A stretch of 62,920 nt of DNA from IMG/VR virus record IMGVR_UViG_3300037808_000193, positions 1 to 62,920 of that record. One strand, 5' to 3'. Below, in pieces: positions 24,891-31,660 of this stretch; within the stretch, counting starts at the first letter, position 1, and the number at the start of each line of letters is the position of its first letter. The notes beneath the pieces were generated by a model. It did not search any database and was not told where the DNA came from. It saw nothing but the letters and a program-made list of their open reading frames with translations. This DNA comes from a virus. The position numbers were made by a program, and so were the translations under genes.

Positions 24891-24948
24891 TTCTCTCATC
24901 TGCTCCGTCTCATCTGAGGAGTGATGAGGGTCCACCAGATGAGAGAAT
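24891..24948. repeat. 12-bp inverted repeat between convergent genes
   Basis: TTCTCTCATCTG (24891-24902) and CAGATGAGAGAA (24937-24948) are perfect complements, with an inner CTCATC/GATGAG pair in the loop. It ends at the stop of the leftward gene and could be a terminator or a site for a dimeric protein. Confidence 0.6.
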
Positions 24949-25166
24949 TACCGTCGGCCAATGGTGCTGTTGAAGGTGATGGTGCCGTTGCGGATGGTGC
25001 CGACGCTGTTGCCTCGACCACGACCTGCCAGGCTCACTCGGTTGCCCGAGATGCTGACCTGATGAAGCGTTCCGCCTCCACGGACGAAAGTCTTGCCACC
25101 ACGACTAACAGGTTGACGTGACTGACCTGCCAGACCGGAAATGGCTCCACGAGTTACGTTGCCCAT
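24948..25166 (-). CDS. Small Gly/Arg-rich basic protein
   Basis: 72 residues with AAGGAGA before the ATG. Low-complexity sequence ('SRQPVSRGGKTFVRGGGTLH', 'RVSLAGRGRGNSVG'), basic and Gly-rich, suggesting nucleic-acid binding or a disordered peptide. Last gene of the leftward early operon. Confidence 0.5.
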   Translation of the reverse strand: MGNVTRGAISGLAGQSRQPVSRGGKTFVRGGGTLHQVSISGNRVSLAGRGRGNSVGTIRNGTITFNSTIGRR

Positions 25167-25228
25167 TTGTCTCTCCTTGAGTAGGAACCCCAGGATAGGT
25201 GACGCACCCGCTCATTCCCGATACTTCT

Positions 25229-25417
25229 CTATGAGGTTTGCCCCGTGGTTGCTGGGCTAACCCCACTTTTCATCCAGTGCAACTCTTGGCCCTCTGGTGT
25301 CTTACGAAGGTGCATGATCTTCCAGCCGTTGATAGCTCTGCCCTGCACACCAGGCGGTATCACACGACTCAGTGGGTAGTGGGTCACATGGAGGTGAGTG
25401 ACTTCATCACTTTCCAT
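25229..25417 (-). CDS. Hypothetical small protein
   Basis: 62 residues, with 'THLHVTHYPLSRVIPPGVQG' and 'GWKIMHLRKTPEGQ'. The ATG overlaps the previous gene's stop region by 11 bases. No family is recognised. Confidence 0.5.
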   Translation of the reverse strand: MESDEVTHLHVTHYPLSRVIPPGVQGRAINGWKIMHLRKTPEGQELHWMKSGVSPATTGQTS

Positions 25418-25568
25418 AGCCTGCCTTCCTCAGTTCGTTTCGGATGTCGAGCAGACGATCCTGAACCTCGTTCAGCGGAAGAGTGGACACACCACTGGCC
25501 TTCCTCTCGACCAACTCCGACAGGTAGTAGTCGACCTCAACGATGAAAACCTTCTTCTTCTCAGTCAT
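25407..25568 (-). CDS. Hypothetical 53-residue protein
   Basis: Sequence starts MTEKKKVFIVEVDYYLSELV and ends with a helix 'DRLLDIRNELRKAGYGK'. The ATG overlaps the stop of the ParB-like gene by 8 bases. A compact beta-alpha arrangement; no family is recognised. Confidence 0.55.
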   Translation of the reverse strand: MTEKKKVFIVEVDYYLSELVERKASGVSTLPLNEVQDRLLDIRNELRKAGYGK

Positions 25569-27087
25569 GGTCACCACTCATCTTGTCGAAGTCATCGACC
25601 CCGGCTTCCTCCTGCTTGTGACGATCGAACACAGCACCTCGCCTGATCTCAGCTCGGTTGGCCAGGAAGTGAATCCTCTCCACCCCGAGGCTGGTGTGAT
25701 CGAGTAGCTCCACGATCCGCCTTGCCGGGTTGCCTCCATAGACCAGCAGGTTCTTCGGCTTGAGCTTGCCGATGATCAGCTTCATGGCCTCTGCGTAGTC
25801 AGTCTCCTCACCGATGCCACTGATCGACTGACCTTGGAAGCTCAGCCATGGCAGACCCACTGGGATACCCGCACAGCTCAGGTCGATAGCCCATTCATCG
25901 AGACGGAAGGGCTGAACGTCGGGGATGATCTTGATCCCCACCTCCTGCATGTACCGACCAACCCACTTGGCCCGGTAGGCATTGAAGACGTTGAGAGCAT
26001 CAGGCCCGTTGGTGAACAGCGAGAAGTTGGGTGTGAGTGCTCCCAGCATCCCGACACGCATCATCCGGCTGACGTAGTAGCTCGGGTACTCCCAGAACGG
26101 CTCGAAGTGGCGGTCATGGGTGTAGAAGCCCATGTAGGCACGATCGAACGGAAGACCTGAAGCTGAGTCCACCCCGGTGTTGTAGAGGTAGTGGCTCACA
26201 CCATCATCTGGTGTTGCATCACGTCCCGCCCATGTCGTCAGGTCTTCAGGCAGATCATCGAGGACCATCCCGATGCTCAGCTCTGGGATGTCGAAGATGG
26301 CATTCCCTGGTGGGAAGTTCACATCATCCCGAAGCATGATCATCGACTCTTCGTCACCCTCAACATCATCGAGGCTGGAGATCTTCTTGGTGCCGACAAG
26401 CTTGGGCTCCCGCTCATCCACCACATCAGCTGCCTCGACCTCGTTGTCGAAGTCTTCGTCGTCAAGATCCGTGTCGTCCTTGACTCCGACAGCATCATGC
26501 ACAGAGTCGGGGTCCTTGCTGACAGGGATGTTCGGCATCGAGATCTTGGGTCCCGCACCAGTGTTCCCAATCTCTGGGCCACGAAGAAGGCTGGGGTCGA
26601 TGGGCTTGTTCTCCTTGGCTGCGTCCATGACCCTCTGAGCAGCCGCCTGAGAGAAGCCAGTGCCCTTCAGGTTGGGTACACGGCTCAGCACCTTTGCAAG
26701 GATGTCCTGACGGTACGTGCCTGCATCAGCCAAGGCATTGTCGGCCAACACCATGTTCTCGGCCTGCTCGGGAGTAGCCCTCACCCAGCAGGTGGCTACG
26801 AACTCTCGCTCCCCCGGCTCAATGTGGATGTTCAGGTCGTCATCGTGGAACCCGTTCTCGTTCAGATACACCATGCCCTTGTGGGTGTGGTTGCCAGCAA
26901 GGATCACGTCATCGACCCGGTTGGCCAGGATCGGACGGAATTGACCGTTGACAGCTAGGGACTCTGCGATCCCCTCGACATCTCCGACCCGAGGGTTGTC
27001 CTCGTAGTACTTCAGGTCATCGACGTGGACCATGGTGATTTCATGATCGACCACGATCCCCTCGACGTGCTCTACCTCAGCCATCAC
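25561..27087 (-). CDS. ParB-like nuclease domain fused to DUF4417-like domain
   Basis: 508 residues. Residues ~15-170 are ParB-like: 'VHVDDLKYYEDNPRVGDVEG', 'LILANR'-type strand, 'VILAGNHTHKGM' and 'QAENMVLADNALADAG'. A long acidic linker (~190-290) leads to a C-terminal region matching DUF4417 ('LTPNFSLFTNGPDALNVFNA', 'WAIDLSCAGIPVGLPWLSFQ', 'YGGNPARRIVELL'). ParB-like phage proteins often act as DNA nucleases or methylation-linked CTPase relatives. The DUF4417 role is unknown. It is the longest accessory early gene, and the fusion is unusual. Confidence 0.75.
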   Translation of the reverse strand: MMAEVEHVEGIVVDHEITMVHVDDLKYYEDNPRVGDVEGIAESLAVNGQFRPILANRVDDVILAGNHTHKGMVYLNENGFHDDDLNIHIEPGEREFVATCWVRATPEQAENMVLADNALADAGTYRQDILAKVLSRVPNLKGTGFSQAAAQRVMDAAKENKPIDPSLLRGPEIGNTGAGPKISMPNIPVSKDPDSVHDAVGVKDDTDLDDEDFDNEVEAADVVDEREPKLVGTKKISSLDDVEGDEESMIMLRDDVNFPPGNAIFDIPELSIGMVLDDLPEDLTTWAGRDATPDDGVSHYLYNTGVDSASGLPFDRAYMGFYTHDRHFEPFWEYPSYYVSRMMRVGMLGALTPNFSLFTNGPDALNVFNAYRAKWVGRYMQEVGIKIIPDVQPFRLDEWAIDLSCAGIPVGLPWLSFQGQSISGIGEETDYAEAMKLIIGKLKPKNLLVYGGNPARRIVELLDHTSLGVERIHFLANRAEIRRGAVFDRHKQEEAGVDDFDKMSGDHD

Positions 27088-27373
27088 TTCTCCTCTTACG
27101 GATGATTCGTTTGCGATCTGATTCTGTCAGCCCGCCACAGAACCCGAAAGGCTCAGATGAGGTGACATCTTCATATTCTATGATCCACTCACGGCAGTCT
27201 GCGAGCACTGGACAACCATTGCAGATGTCCCTGGCTGTTCTGATCCTCGACCACTTGCCGTTCTCACCACGGGAGTCCTCGAAGTTGTTGCGTGGGAAGA
27301 AGAGATGGGTCAGCCCCTTACAGGCGGCTCGTGTAAGCCACTCTCGCTCCGTGGAAGTAGACACAGGCAGCAT
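27077..27373 (-). CDS. WhiB-family iron-sulfur transcription regulator
   Basis: 98 residues from ATG 27373. Four cysteines in WhiB spacing: C18, C51, C54 and C60 (C-x32-C-x2-C-x5-C in 'CNGCPVLADC'), followed by the turn 'GFCGGLTESDRKR' and a basic C-terminus 'IIRKRRSDG'. WhiB proteins bind sigma factor region 4 and a 4Fe-4S cluster, and they occur only in actinobacteria and their phages. It could redirect host RNA polymerase. It overlaps the resolvase gene by 56 bases and the ParB gene by 11. Confidence 0.85.
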   Translation of the reverse strand: MLPVSTSTEREWLTRAACKGLTHLFFPRNNFEDSRGENGKWSRIRTARDICNGCPVLADCREWIIEYEDVTSSEPFGFCGGLTESDRKRIIRKRRSDG

Positions 27374-27806
27374 CAATCAGATCTTGGTCCTCGTGGATGC
27401 CACCGAAGCCCTCAGTGTGGGCGATGAACCAGTCCGTGACCTTCTCTTTCGATGCATTCCCATTCCCCACTACCGATTTCTTCCACTCAGTATTGGGGAC
27501 CAAGGTTACTTCTGCACCGCTGATATGGAGTGATGCTTGTGTTGACCCACTCACAAACGCCAACGGGAGTACTGAACGAGTGTTCTTCGGATGGATGAAG
27601 GGAGCCTCGATGTAGGCGAGGTGGAGCTGGTCCTGGCAGTACTCGTTGGTGAACTTCCGAGCTGACCTGAATGCCTGAGCTGCCCTCACACCATGGTCGT
27701 CTGACTTCCACTCGTAGGAGATCCAACGGATGGTGTCGTCAGTGTCGGAGTGCCAGACGATGGCTGTCTTGCGGGAGCTGAGGTCCCAACCCGACACGAC
27801 AGTCAT
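27318..27806 (-). CDS. RuvC-like Holliday junction resolvase
   Basis: 162 residues of RNase H fold: 'GWDLSSRKTAIVW' (catalytic Asp on the first strand), 'LAYIEAPFIHPKN' (acidic second), and 'EDQDLIDAACVYFHGARV' (C-terminal Asp pair). 'SVVGNGNASKEKVTDWF' is the conserved mid-region. It would cut branched DNA before packaging. Confidence 0.75.
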   Translation of the reverse strand: MTVVSGWDLSSRKTAIVWHSDTDDTIRWISYEWKSDDHGVRAAQAFRSARKFTNEYCQDQLHLAYIEAPFIHPKNTRSVLPLAFVSGSTQASLHISGAEVTLVPNTEWKKSVVGNGNASKEKVTDWFIAHTEGFGGIHEDQDLIDAACVYFHGARVAYTSRL

Positions 27807-28015
27807 CCTGCATTGGCCTCTTCCTCTGCATACTCCTCATTGAGGATCATGGCTTCCTGCTCTGCCGACATCTCGGCATGAGGGTGGCCCTTGAGGAACC
27901 TCGCCACCACCTTGTGAGCTGGTGGAGCGTTGTCGAAATACTCAACCTCGTCGGTGTCGTAGACGATCCAAGTTCCATTGGGCAACTCGGTGCATTCATA
28001 TCTCATCTGGTGCAC
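27803..28015 (-). CDS. Hypothetical small acidic protein
   Basis: 70 residues. 'PNGTWIVYDTDEVEYFDNAP' then helices ending 'NEEYAEEEANAG'. AGGAG site; overlaps the resolvase gene by 4 bases. No family is recognised. Confidence 0.5.
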   Translation of the reverse strand: MHQMRYECTELPNGTWIVYDTDEVEYFDNAPPAHKVVARFLKGHPHAEMSAEQEAMILNEEYAEEEANAG

Positions 28016-28161
28016 TCCTCACACGTGATTAGCGACTCCCAGGATGCAAAGTCAACATCCATCATAGGCACACCCGACTTGACCGTGGCTGTTGCCCCAC
28101 ACCTGGCAGTTAGTTCCCTCTTGCCCTTGCCCGACTTCGAGTCCTTGAGCATGTGAGTCAT
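28003..28161 (-). CDS. Small zinc-binding-like protein
   Basis: 52 residues from ATG 28161, eight bases after the upstream stop. 'LTARCGATATVKSG' and 'SLITCEECTR' supply Cys residues for one metal site. The upstream extension of the frame overlaps the preceding gene, so the short start is preferred. Confidence 0.5.
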   Translation of the reverse strand: MTHMLKDSKSGKGKRELTARCGATATVKSGVPMMDVDFASWESLITCEECTR

Positions 28162-28168
28162 TCTGCAA

Positions 28169-28414
28169 CTAGCCATTGGACACGAACTCATATGTCTGGC
28201 TGAAGATCTCGGGCTTGCAGGGGTAGAACTCGCCATGTACCCCCTTGATTATCCAGTCACCAATGTTTGCCACCATGGTCCCTTCAAGAGTGTCAATCTT
28301 GATTCCTCCCTCACGCCTTACCTTCCCGCCACACCACCTAACCAACTCGCCCACCCTCTCATAGGTGACAAGATCAGCTTCGATGATGACTGGCTTCTTC
28401 CGGTACTTAGGCAT
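28169..28414 (-). CDS. Conserved phage protein, PGDYG-like
   Basis: 81 residues from ATG 28414. 'MPKYRKKPVIIEADLV', 'GDWIIKGVHGEFYPCKPEIF' and 'QTYEFVSNG' are the strongly conserved signature of a small protein found in very many phages. The biochemical role is not known to me. It overlaps the upstream gene's stop by 8 bases. Confidence 0.7.
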   Translation of the reverse strand: MPKYRKKPVIIEADLVTYERVGELVRWCGGKVRREGGIKIDTLEGTMVANIGDWIIKGVHGEFYPCKPEIFSQTYEFVSNG

Positions 28415-28853
28415 CTGGGTCCTCGAATCGTGCTTCAAACAACATCTGCTCATACGTCAACCTGCGACTTCCAAGCTCACTGGACCTCTTGCACATCTCG
28501 GTGAACATCCTCAACTCCCCAGTACGAAACTTGTACCCAGGGTCACCTTTGGTGATATGGCCATCAGCTTCCATTCGATGAAGATCAATGGTGATTTCTG
28601 CAGCACGTGAGTAGTAAGCATCCGCCACCTCCTGAAGAGTCATGACACCTTTGTCGATAGGTGGCTCCACCCTCCCCATAAGCACGTCCTTCATCTCATC
28701 CAATTCGTCTCTCAACTGTTGGACGGCCACTGCTCCGTGATCGACCCTGAAGAAACGGAGGGGAGGCCGACGCTTGCGGTTACCTTTCCCCTCTTTCCCT
28801 TTCTTGTTGGCAGATCCACCCGTGACACGGACACGTCTTGGTCCCTCGGCCAT
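28407..28853 (-). CDS. Hypothetical protein with very basic N-terminus
   Basis: 148 residues from ATG 28853 with GAGGAG upstream. The first 45 residues are Lys/Arg/Gly-rich ('GSANKKGKEGKGNRKRRP'), and the rest is helical ('LTYEQMLFEARFEDPDA' at the end). The basic part overlaps the last 47 codons of the Cas4-like gene in a different frame, so both proteins have low-complexity basic ends there. Possibly DNA-binding. Confidence 0.55.
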   Translation of the reverse strand: MAEGPRRVRVTGGSANKKGKEGKGNRKRRPPLRFFRVDHGAVAVQQLRDELDEMKDVLMGRVEPPIDKGVMTLQEVADAYYSRAAEITIDLHRMEADGHITKGDPGYKFRTGELRMFTEMCKRSSELGSRRLTYEQMLFEARFEDPDA

Positions 28854-29614
28854 TCCTTGCTCCTCTCGCACACATCTGTGTAGTTGCAGCCCCGATAGGC
28901 ACCGATCTTCTCTTTGCAGTCAGGCAACATTTCGGGGAGTTGCTTTAGTTCTATCACCGACCTCGAACTCTTCACGTACCTCAGAATCTCATCGGTGATG
29001 AGCGGATCACGTTCGATACGGAACTCTTTCCAATCGTTGGTGTCCTTGTTCTCGTACAGCACGTACCAGAGATCCATCCCGGTCAGCAGCATGTAGGCGT
29101 GAACCTGCCAGATGTGATGCTCCAGCGGTCTCTTCATCCTCACGATGATCGTGTACTGGTAGCTGTTGCACCCTTTGATCTCGACGCCAAAGTTCTCGGC
29201 AAAGTTCACACCATCAGCAGTGCCGATCATCCCGTGGTCCTGCATCAGATGTTCGATGGTGTCGATGACCCCACACTCCAGCAGAACGGCTTGCCATCTC
29301 AGGTGTCGCCAGTGACCATCGAGGAACAGGTTGCTGAGGACAGCATTCCTGATCTCGTCACGTCCAGCATTCTGAGTAGCACCCAACCATTGGAAGACCC
29401 CTGCCCGGTAGCAGTGAAGGCTCAACGAGCTAGCAGCAAACGAGCTGTGCCTGATACGTCCAGAGCCCGCCAGCTGGTTGGTGATGATCTCGATGGTCTC
29501 CTCTGAGTAGTAGGGACCAGGGTCGAGCATCATGTACTTGGTGACAGCGGGAGTGATGGCCAGCTTGCCCTGAAGCCCGATCGAGATCTTGCTCAGATTG
29601 GGTGTGGATCTCAT
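28712..29614 (-). CDS. Cas4/RecB-like PD-(D/E)XK nuclease
   Basis: 300 residues. Nuclease core: 'GTADGVNFAENFGVEIKGCN' (Asp, then Glu-x-Lys), 'HIWQVHAYMLLTGM' (Gln) and an early His in 'FLDGHWRHLRWQ'. The C-terminal Cys group 'DCKEKIGAYRGCNYTDVC', together with an upstream Cys ('SLHCYRAG'), suggests a 4Fe-4S cluster as in Cas4/AddB. Family members resect DNA ends 5' to 3'. It is located with RecA and RuvC. The tail carries 'KRGKVTASVG', the shared short motif. Confidence 0.75.
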   Translation of the reverse strand: MRSTPNLSKISIGLQGKLAITPAVTKYMMLDPGPYYSEETIEIITNQLAGSGRIRHSSFAASSLSLHCYRAGVFQWLGATQNAGRDEIRNAVLSNLFLDGHWRHLRWQAVLLECGVIDTIEHLMQDHGMIGTADGVNFAENFGVEIKGCNSYQYTIIVRMKRPLEHHIWQVHAYMLLTGMDLWYVLYENKDTNDWKEFRIERDPLITDEILRYVKSSRSVIELKQLPEMLPDCKEKIGAYRGCNYTDVCERSKEWPRDQDVSVSRVDLPTRKGKRGKVTASVGLPSVSSGSITEQWPSNS

Positions 29615-29763
29615 TCGACCTTCTTCAGCGTGTCTTTGTTGAGCGTGACTGGAGGTGACCCATCTCGGTTGTCAACCTTGACCCACCGCCAGTCTCCCCA
29701 CTCACCAACTATATACCCACTGATAGTAGGACCAGCTGTCACTCTGTCACCAGTATTAGTCAT
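29611..29763 (-). CDS. Hypothetical 50-residue beta protein
   Basis: ATG 29763; stop overlaps the nuclease ATG (ATGA). Sequence starts MTNTGDRVTAGPTISGYIVG and continues 'EWGDWRWVKVDNRDG'. Small SH3-like barrel impression only. Confidence 0.55.
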   Translation of the reverse strand: MTNTGDRVTAGPTISGYIVGEWGDWRWVKVDNRDGSPPVTLNKDTLKKVE

Positions 29764-30188
29764 CTGCGATACACGTACCCTTCAAGGACGATGCCATTGG
29801 CAAACTCCACCACGTAAAGGGCGTCCTTCCCCTCCTTGGCAGACTCACGAAAGTGCTTGGCAAGTTCATCAGCACCCAACGTGTGACTCTTGTTAGCCAT
29901 CTTGAACTCACCTACCTCATCGGCATTTGAGGCATCACCCTTGATCTTTCCAGCACCAGAATTTGGGTGAGGTCTCATGTTGTAGACCTTGGCGGTCGGT
30001 GCCTCGTTCTCCCGGCCCTTCACCTGAGGGGTCTTCTCCTTGTACGGGAAGAGATCGTCCCGATCCACTGACCGACAGTCCTTGCACACCTCGAACCGAA
30101 CGTTGGTGTGGTTGATGCACCGACACTGGCGGATCACCTTGTCACAATCACTACACCTGGTGATCCCATGACCAAGCAAGCTACTCAC
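29760..30188 (-). CDS. Zinc-ribbon protein next to RecA
   Basis: 142 residues from GTG 30188, overlapping the RecA stop by 8 bases. The N-terminal 'RCSDCDKVIRQCRCINHTN' and 'VCKDCRSVDRDDLFPY' form a two-zinc-knuckle ribbon. The C-terminal half has 'LAKHFRESAKEGKDALYVVE'. Position suggests a DNA-repair or RNAP-associated role. No family is assigned. Confidence 0.6.
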   Translation of the reverse strand: MSSLLGHGITRCSDCDKVIRQCRCINHTNVRFEVCKDCRSVDRDDLFPYKEKTPQVKGRENEAPTAKVYNMRPHPNSGAGKIKGDASNADEVGEFKMANKSHTLGADELAKHFRESAKEGKDALYVVEFANGIVLEGYVYRR

Positions 30189-31128
30189 TCAGCTTCTCCC
30201 AAATTCCATCGAGCAACTCTTGGTCGTCTGACATGGCGGCCTTGAAGGCGTCCTTGCCTCTGACCTCAGTGTCCCCAAACTTGTACGTGCCCTTCTTCGG
30301 CTGGGTGATGATCCCTTCGAGCATGGCTGTATCGAAGACGAACCCGAGATCATCCACACCATCCCCGAACATGAAGGTGAACTTCACCTCCTGGTGCGGC
30401 CTGGACAACTTGCTCTTCTCAAGGTGGGCTCGGATCACCTGCCCGATCACCCTCTTGTCTTCCTTCACCTTGGACGACTTGAACATGGCCACCCTCATCG
30501 AGGAGTAGAAGGGCAGAGCCTTCCCGCCTGGCGTAGTTACTGGTGAACCAAAGGTGATTCCGACATTCATCCTCGTCTGATTGATGAAGAGGAGTGCCGT
30601 GTTGTTGTTGTACGTGGTGATCTTACGAAGGGCCTGTGACATGAGAGCCGCCAACCTGGCTGGTTGCACTGGATCTCGGGAAGACTTCTCGGCTTCTGTC
30701 TTCGGGAGAGTGGCAGCTACTGAGTCCCAGACGACCAGGCCTACTCCTGCTCGGACGAGGGCGACTGTTGCGTCGACGGCTTCTTCACCAGTCTCAGGGT
30801 GCATGACGATGAGCTTCTCGGTGTCGACACCAAGGGCGTCAGCCCAGCTCGGGTCGAATGCATTCTCCGTGTCGATGATGGCGGCCGTGAGGTCGTTGTC
30901 TTGGGCAACAGCACATGCACTGAGGCCAACGTATGACTTGAGCGTTGAGAAGTCTCCGAAGATCTCCGTCGCCCTCCCCATCGGAAGCCCGCCACCGAGA
31001 AGATAATCAACAGGAGTAACACCAGTAGGTAGGTAATCGACAACAAGAGAAGGATCTGAACCAAGTTTGATGACATCGCTACCTAGCTCCTTGTTGATCA
31101 CGTTCATCAGCTCTTTGGCTGTCGTCAT
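30181..31128 (-). CDS. recA: RecA-like recombinase
   Basis: 315 residues. Walker A is the variant 'GDFSTLKS' (58-65; Leu replaces the usual Gly before Lys64), Walker B is 'GLVVWDSVAA', and the L1/L2 region is recognisable in 'LLFINQTRMNVGITFGSPVT' and 'TPGGKALPFYSSMRVAMF'. No LexA-like or intein insertion. It catalyses strand exchange in phage recombination-dependent replication, next to a nuclease and resolvase. A GTGA-N5-TCAC palindrome touches its ATG. Its start lies 50 bases inside the upstream gene. Confidence 0.85.
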   Translation of the reverse strand: MTTAKELMNVINKELGSDVIKLGSDPSLVVDYLPTGVTPVDYLLGGGLPMGRATEIFGDFSTLKSYVGLSACAVAQDNDLTAAIIDTENAFDPSWADALGVDTEKLIVMHPETGEEAVDATVALVRAGVGLVVWDSVAATLPKTEAEKSSRDPVQPARLAALMSQALRKITTYNNNTALLFINQTRMNVGITFGSPVTTPGGKALPFYSSMRVAMFKSSKVKEDKRVIGQVIRAHLEKSKLSRPHQEVKFTFMFGDGVDDLGFVFDTAMLEGIITQPKKGTYKFGDTEVRGKDAFKAAMSDDQELLDGIWEKLSE

Positions 31129-31660
31129 GTGATGTGGTCACTTTCATCGTTACCTTCCCACGGCCAGACTTGGCCGGGGACATATCTACAATCTTCTGGG
31201 TGAGTTCGTCGTCAGACAAGCGGAACATCTCACGAACCATCTTCAAGTCACCGAGGTCAAGCTCACAATCGGGGTCTTCATCACCACGGTTCATGTCATA
31301 ACCCAAGTCAGCGATCGTCTCGACTATCCGCACCCACAAGTGCTTCTTCTCTGGTGCCAGAGGGACACCTGCATCGACGCCTGACATGGCGTACTTCTGC
31401 ATGGCAGACCTCACCCTCTCTGCATTACGAGAGTCCTTGGCTCGTGACTTCACTGTCACCCGGCCACCCTCCATCGACATGCGAGTTTCGATGTTGGTCT
31501 GAGTCACAGCCAGAGACTCGAACAACTCCTGTGGGAAGTTGACGATGACCTCGTAGCCGAGAGTCTCTGGATCTTCCGAGATGGTTCCGGTCAGAATCGA
31601 CATGCACATCATGAAGAGTGAGTAGTCGCCCTGTCCGAGCCTCTGCCAGTCCTCAGCCAT
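31079..31660 (-). CDS. Hypothetical protein with C-terminal GKVTM motif
   Basis: 193 residues, alpha/beta N-terminal half ('SIRNFPQ'-like strands, 'LGYEVIVNFPQELFESLAV'), a helical middle, and a basic/polar tail with 'SGRGKVTMKVTTSHDDSQRA'. It sits between polymerase and RecA genes and shares one base with the polymerase stop. Unknown function. Confidence 0.6.
   Translation of the reverse strand: MAEDWQRLGQGDYSLFMMCMSILTGTISEDPETLGYEVIVNFPQELFESLAVTQTNIETRMSMEGGRVTVKSRAKDSRNAERVRSAMQKYAMSGVDAGVPLAPEKKHLWVRIVETIADLGYDMNRGDEDPDCELDLGDLKMVREMFRLSDDELTQKIVDMSPAKSGRGKVTMKVTTSHDDSQRADERDQQGAR
31129..31141. promoter_or_regulatory. Palindrome GTGA-N5-TCAC at the RecA start
   Basis: GTGATGTGGTCAC abuts the RecA ATG (31128), inside the 3' end of the previous gene. 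Confidence 0.45.

Noticed and set aside
25834-26958. Plus-strand open frames opposite the ParB-DUF4417 gene
   Set aside because: Codon pattern and context foll the minus-strand gene; no start site with ribosome-binding site.
30741-31076. 111-codon frame inside recA
   Set aside because: Different frame, Ser/Arg-rich shadow without ribosome-binding site.
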